Assembly: GCF_002775205.1 (NCBI RefSeq)
Contig: NC_036450.1
Coordinates: 10,458,979-10,522,978, forward strand
DNA from: Xiphophorus maculatus
Taxonomy: Eukaryota; Chordata; Actinopteri; Cyprinodontiformes; Poeciliidae
Reading direction: 5' to 3'
DNA: 64,000 nt
Below the pieces are notes generated by a model. It saw only the letters and a list, made by a program, of their open reading frames with translations, did not search any database and was not told where the DNA came from. The position numbers were made by a program, and so were the translations under genes. Shown piece after piece: positions 59,650 through 64,000 of the stretch. Every line of letters starts with the position of its first letter. Position 1 is the stretch's first letter.

Positions 59650-61595
59650 TTCTTTTTAGCACATTTTGGATTTAATTTTATTGAAATTGCACCAAATTGC
59701 AAGGTGCTTAACAGACGAATCATACCCAGCGGTATAGAATCTGATTGGTCCAAATTAATCTTCATCTTCAATAGATTGTATTTGTTTGCAGTGGAAATAA
59801 CAATTCTTCGTCGTAAGTTGCAGCAGACATCTTCATGTGTCCAAATACATAACCATGCATATTTGGCTAATGCACCTTCACTTGCTAAATATGAGTTCCA
59901 AGTACAAATCTAGAAAAGAAGCAGATTTAAAACGGGTTTCTTACCGAACGGAGTTAACTTAATTGAGTAGTTGAAGCAGGCTGCCTTTGATTTGCTGCTG
60001 ATGAGCCGTGAAGCAGAAAGAATCCTGGGGTTAGACTTGAGGGTAGGAGGTAAATCTGGGTTTGCTAAATGAAATTCTAGGTACAACACAAGTACGCCGG
60101 CCTTTGGAAAGAAGCTTTGTGTTATCATCCTGTGACTCCAGCATCTGCAGGGAGCCCTGAGCTTTGGGTTTAGTTCTGCTGCTTTACAGCAACACGTCTG
60201 GCTTATGACTGATTAGTTCCCTGGATGAATGGGTGGAAGGAAAAGCAGACTGCTCTCTGGTTTTAGTGGCTTCTGGCTTTAGTTGGCGAACTCCCTCTAG
60301 TCCTCCACATTATTCCCTTCCAAGCTGACAGAAATATAAAGCCCTGTTTGTCTGGTCTTCTCGCATTATCTTGACAGCAGAGTGACAACGAGGCTCCACT
60401 CAGCAGAGATTATTATCCAAACAATTTTAGGATCCCCAGTGGATCCTCATTGGTGTCTCTTGGGGGAATAATCTCTTTACATTATCAAACATTTTCTGAA
60501 ACGGCATTTAAATCATCCAAGCTCAAGTGGAAAAAGTTAAACTCCAGTCTATTTCAAACAAGGCGTAGCTCAGTTTCACCTCAGTGATCAGATTCAGACT
60601 TTTCTTTTAAAAGATCACTCTGGTTTATTGGACACTGAAGCGAGGCTCGCTGAGTTTTATAGTGGCTATGACAACTGCAGGGCCAATCCGGGACCCAAAG
60701 GGAGCGTTTTACCCTTTACTCTCGGTGGCTGCCAAATAAATGCCACAGAAGCCTAGAAAAGGCTTTTTTCTCTAATTATGGGTCCTTGAGTGATTCGGAT
60801 GATGCTCAGCTGCAGCTCGTGTTCATCATATTGCCTTCATATCCATTTGTGAGAGAGCATCTCCTAGCTGCGGTGGGTCCGCGCGCCCTGTCGGGGAGGT
60901 GATGCCTCCGGGGAAAACCGTGCAATATGAAATCTTCCCAGATGCAGGAGACACACTCATGAGATCATTTCCAATTGCTTGAATTTAATGGAGCGTGAGT
61001 ACATTATGGCAGCCATATCCAGAAAATAAAAACTGTCCCCAGACAGACAATGAAGCGACCTCTGCTGTACAATCTTCATTTGTGCTGCTCTTTAATTGCT
61101 CCACATAGACAGCGTTCAATATGTTTTCCTGCCTGGTCTGTTTAATCCACGCTGTGTTCTGGGAAGTTACTGCTAATTTAAACCGCAGTGGATCTGAGAG
61201 CAGAGATTTACCGAGTTATACTTTGCGGGTAAAAGCATTAGATTAATTATGAGTGTTAAAGAAATAAGATGTTCATGTTGAAAATATATTTACTACATTC
61301 CTTCACTAAGCTGGACTAATACTTGTCGTTTCATTTTTGGATTGCTTTCTCATGTATGCTTAATAACTAAATTTTTCACCTTTGCATATGAATTATGCCT
61401 TTGATGATTTTTCTGGGCATCTTGACTTTGTTTACTGAAGTAACGTGAACGTTTCTAGGAGATCTGACAACTTTTGACTGCAGTACTAATTACAATAGAT
61501 CGGAATGAGGGTTTGTAAGAGCGGAGTTTCAGCGGCTGATCAGAGGGATCGACCGTCCTGTTAACTAAAGAGCAGCACCGTAGAATATTAAGAAA

Positions 61596-61626
61596 AACAA
61601 ATACCTGCAGCAAACAGGTATTTGTT
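61596..61626. repeat. Perfect 12-bp inverted repeat
   Basis: Arms AACAAATACCTG and CAGGTATTTGTT with a 7-nt loop, in tnks intron 6. Confidence 0.85.
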
Positions 61627-63439
61627 GTCAATTTTTGAACAAAGAAGAAAAAATTATTAAGACTGAGTTACAAATAAATTGTGTAGTATCAATGTGCAAA
61701 TACTGAGAGCATCTCTAAATACACAACTGCCTGTTTTTATATCCTAATGTACACTAATATGGACAGTCAAGAATATCTTAGCACTACTGCAGAAGCTAAT
61801 ATCTACAGTTTTTTTTTATCTCAGCCAATCAGCTCTAAGGAAAATGAGCCACTGATTTGGCTGCTTTGTAAATGCCAGCAACATGTCGAGTAGCATTGCG
61901 GCAAAAATATTTCAGCTTCCCTAGATGAATTTTATTTTGGAGATTGAAGGTGAAGATTAATTTTAGATTTCATCTACGAAAAAATCCGTTGGGAGTTAAT
62001 TGCCACAGAAAAATCTACAAATGATTGAATTTGCAAACAGGCGGGTGTCCACTGTAACCGCAATCAATGTGGCAATTTTCAGTAAGTATCAGTGAAGTTG
62101 TGCAGCCCAAAATGATTTTTTCTGCTGCTTCTAACTAGATGGTACAACACAGTTTTTTGGTGTTCTGTCTGTGATATTGTCAGCCATGTTTAATGTAACT
62201 GTTATAACAGTCACATGTTATTTACCTAAGCTATATTTTAGGCTGACTACAGTATTTTTATTTCATCAAAACAATCAGACCAACACCAAAATGTGATAAC
62301 CACTGATGGAAAAAGAAATCTCAGAAAATTTGAGAAAGGTGGTGTGTTATCAGACCACCATTAACTCCTCTGACCCATATTAGAGCAGCATGTTGGAGCT
62401 CCTGCAGAAACTCCTGCTTGGAGAAATATATCTAAAGAAAAGAAAACAACTTGGCTAAACCTCAGCATCATGAACATCAATAGCAAGCAAGTGCAACTCT
62501 GATGAAATGTAGTTATTTCACTGTGCTTTAAAGCAATAAAGTTTTAAAGCATATACATGCCTCTGATTTTATTCATTTTAAAGACAAAGACTAAATGGGC
62601 AAATGTTTAACTTAAATAATTTGTTCATTACAAAAGCATGGGATGGGGTGTGGGGGAAATGGAGTGGTCACAGCTGCATCAGTGATCCTTAGATTAAAGA
62701 AAAATAGATTTTCTCCAGCTCCTAAACATTTGTTTGAGATGGTGTCTCGTGGACATTTACTAGGCAATCTAAATAATAGCAAACTGAAAATAATACACAG
62801 AAAACCTGAAGCCATTCTGGGATCACTTTCCTGTTTGTAACATGGGGCCATTAAGATGCCAGATGTAACCTTGGAAAAACTGCAGCAGAAGAATCATTCT
62901 GTGATCCAGTTAGTTGTCCTGTTGTTTCCTAAAGCTCCTCCATGTCCCCTATAGAGCAGCAAGTGTAGCAGAACAGTTTCTGTCTCAGCTGCAACAGTCC
63001 AAAGCAACTTTCAGCACTCTCAAAACATAAAAAATAGGTGTTGTTTCCCTCTTAATGCTAAAATATGCACATGACCTTCTGATTCAAAAAGGCTAAGTTG
63101 TGCAGCAGACTGTTAGCCGACAGAGACAACGTCCGCCTGTATCTCTAAACTTTAAGCAACCTGGGATATCACATGAATATATCTGTTCTATCTCTTTAAA
63201 ACATCTGTTTATAAGCAATGGATTAGAATACTGTGTATTTTTCAATGCCTGAGTGTACGACAATGCTTAAACTTCAAGAGTAATATAGGCCAAAGCATGC
63301 ACAGGAGGATGGAGTCTGGAGTGGTGGATGAATCAGGGGCTTCAGCTTGACATTCATTTAATGACATCAACAGCTGGACCGATACTGATATTGGATCCGA
63401 TTGGTCTTTACCACCTTCGTTTTGTTGAAGCAGAGATAG

Positions 63440-63998
63440 CGTTACAGTACTTCTGTAATTCGAGACGGTTGACCATGACATATTTTTGGAGATCTGAGTA
63501 GGACTCTCTGGTCCAGTACTCAATTGGTTCAAAACTTACATAAAAAAACTGGAATTTCTTTCTTTTTATTGACAACTTCTCATTGGAGCAAACTGATACG
63601 GGGTAACCCAAAGTTCAATCCTGGAACCCCACTTATTCAATATAGTGCTCCCACTATTTCAGGTTATAGCAAGAAATTAGTCACCATAACTACACAGTTG
63701 ATACACAGCTCTGTCAGGTGACTCTGAATCAATTCTCAGCATGCTCACTGAATGCTGAGAACAAACACAAACAAAACGGAAGTCATTGTCTTTGGACCTA
63801 CAGAGGAACAATCTACGATCAGCACACGGCTTTGCACTAGATGTCATTTATAGATGTCAGTTTTGACATCTATAAACTAGCGATCAGGCCCAAAATCTGG
63901 GCATAGAAAACGTATAAAAGCATATCTTTTCATGATGTAAAGCATTTTGTGCTGCCTTGTTGCTGAAATGTGTTGTACAATTAAACTTGACTTGATTC
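63440..63998 (+). mobile_element. L2/CR1-type LINE fragment: reverse-transcriptase remnant plus 3' tail
   Basis: Across frameshifts the plus strand shows TVDHDIFLE, then VGLSGPVLNWFKTY, then YGVTQSSILEPHLFNIVLPL (compare YGVPQGSILGPLLFN in active elements), then NKTEVIVFGPTEEQ, in the order found in L2-clade reverse transcriptases. Stops and frame changes between blocks show it is dead. The tail GTAAAGCATTTTGTGCTGCC, then TTGTTGCTGAAATGTG and AAACTTGACTTGATT, closes the element near the window edge. Confidence 0.8.
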
Positions 63999-64000
63999 AT

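Larger units (their letters stand above)
58461..64000 (+). other. tnks intron 6 (over 5.5 kb, continues past the window)
   Basis: Contains a hAT-like element (58874-59649), a perfect 12-bp inverted repeat (61596-61626) and an L2-type LINE fragment at the end (63440-63998). From 59650 to 63430 no gene or further repeat is recognised. Confidence 0.6.

Noticed and set aside
1..64000. CRISPR arrays, prokaryotic operons, tRNA or rRNA genes, retroviral gag/pol genes
   Set aside because: None seen. The tRNA-like A and B boxes at 52059-52104 belong to a SINE head, and the only reverse-transcriptase remnant is LINE type (63440-63998).

Overview
The window reads as teleost fish genomic DNA. It is AT-rich and intron-containing, with GT-AG junctions in correct phase throughout. 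The intergenic and intronic DNA holds repeat types I associate with fish: Tc1-like and hAT-like DNA transposons, L2/CR1-type LINE ends, a tRNA-headed SINE, and TA, GT and CA microsatellites. No prokaryotic, viral or CRISPR features are visible. Family assignments come from reading the translations and from memory of these families; no search was run.

Layout. (1) 27-4852 (+): the 3' thirteen exons of an LDL-receptor-related membrane receptor (YWTD propeller, EGF, second YWTD propeller, EGF, one LDLa, EGF, TM, 48-residue tail). By elimination it is most like fish Lrp13, an oocyte vitellogenin/lipoprotein receptor. (2) 4.9-14.3 kb: its 3' flank, containing two further copies of its EGF+TM exon. 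Copy 2 (9699-10552) is open and has intact EGF cysteines, a TM segment and its own tail exon. Copy 3 (about 14024-14215) is decayed. (3) 14.3-19 kb: repeats and no recognised gene. (4) 19075-19914 (-): an intronless claudin, best matched to claudin-23. (5) 23906 to the window end (+): the first six coding exons (311 codons) of tankyrase 1 (tnks), spread over 34.5 kb. They cover the N-terminal low-complexity region, the first ankyrin-repeat cluster and the start of the second. The rest of the gene lies beyond 64000. The claudin-23/tankyrase neighbourhood agrees with the human 8p23.1 order as I remember it.

The tnks introns carry most of the accessory material: an 881-bp hAT-type element with a perfect 8-bp target duplication (31026-31906), a decayed Tc1 transposase gene on the minus strand (36.2-37.3 kb), a 364-bp Tc1 deletion derivative inside a TA microsatellite (45589-45952), a SINE (52.0-52.2 kb), L2-type tails and diverged elements with GTGCAC termini.

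The most interesting observation is a GC/CpG-rich open segment directly upstream of tnks exon 4 (33446-33791). It is in frame with the ankyrin reading frame whether read through or spliced at a 72-nt intron, and it looks like an internal alternative first exon. A second CpG-rich block lies just 5' of exon 5. The open EGF-TM copy with an optimal start context is the second candidate for an undescribed product.
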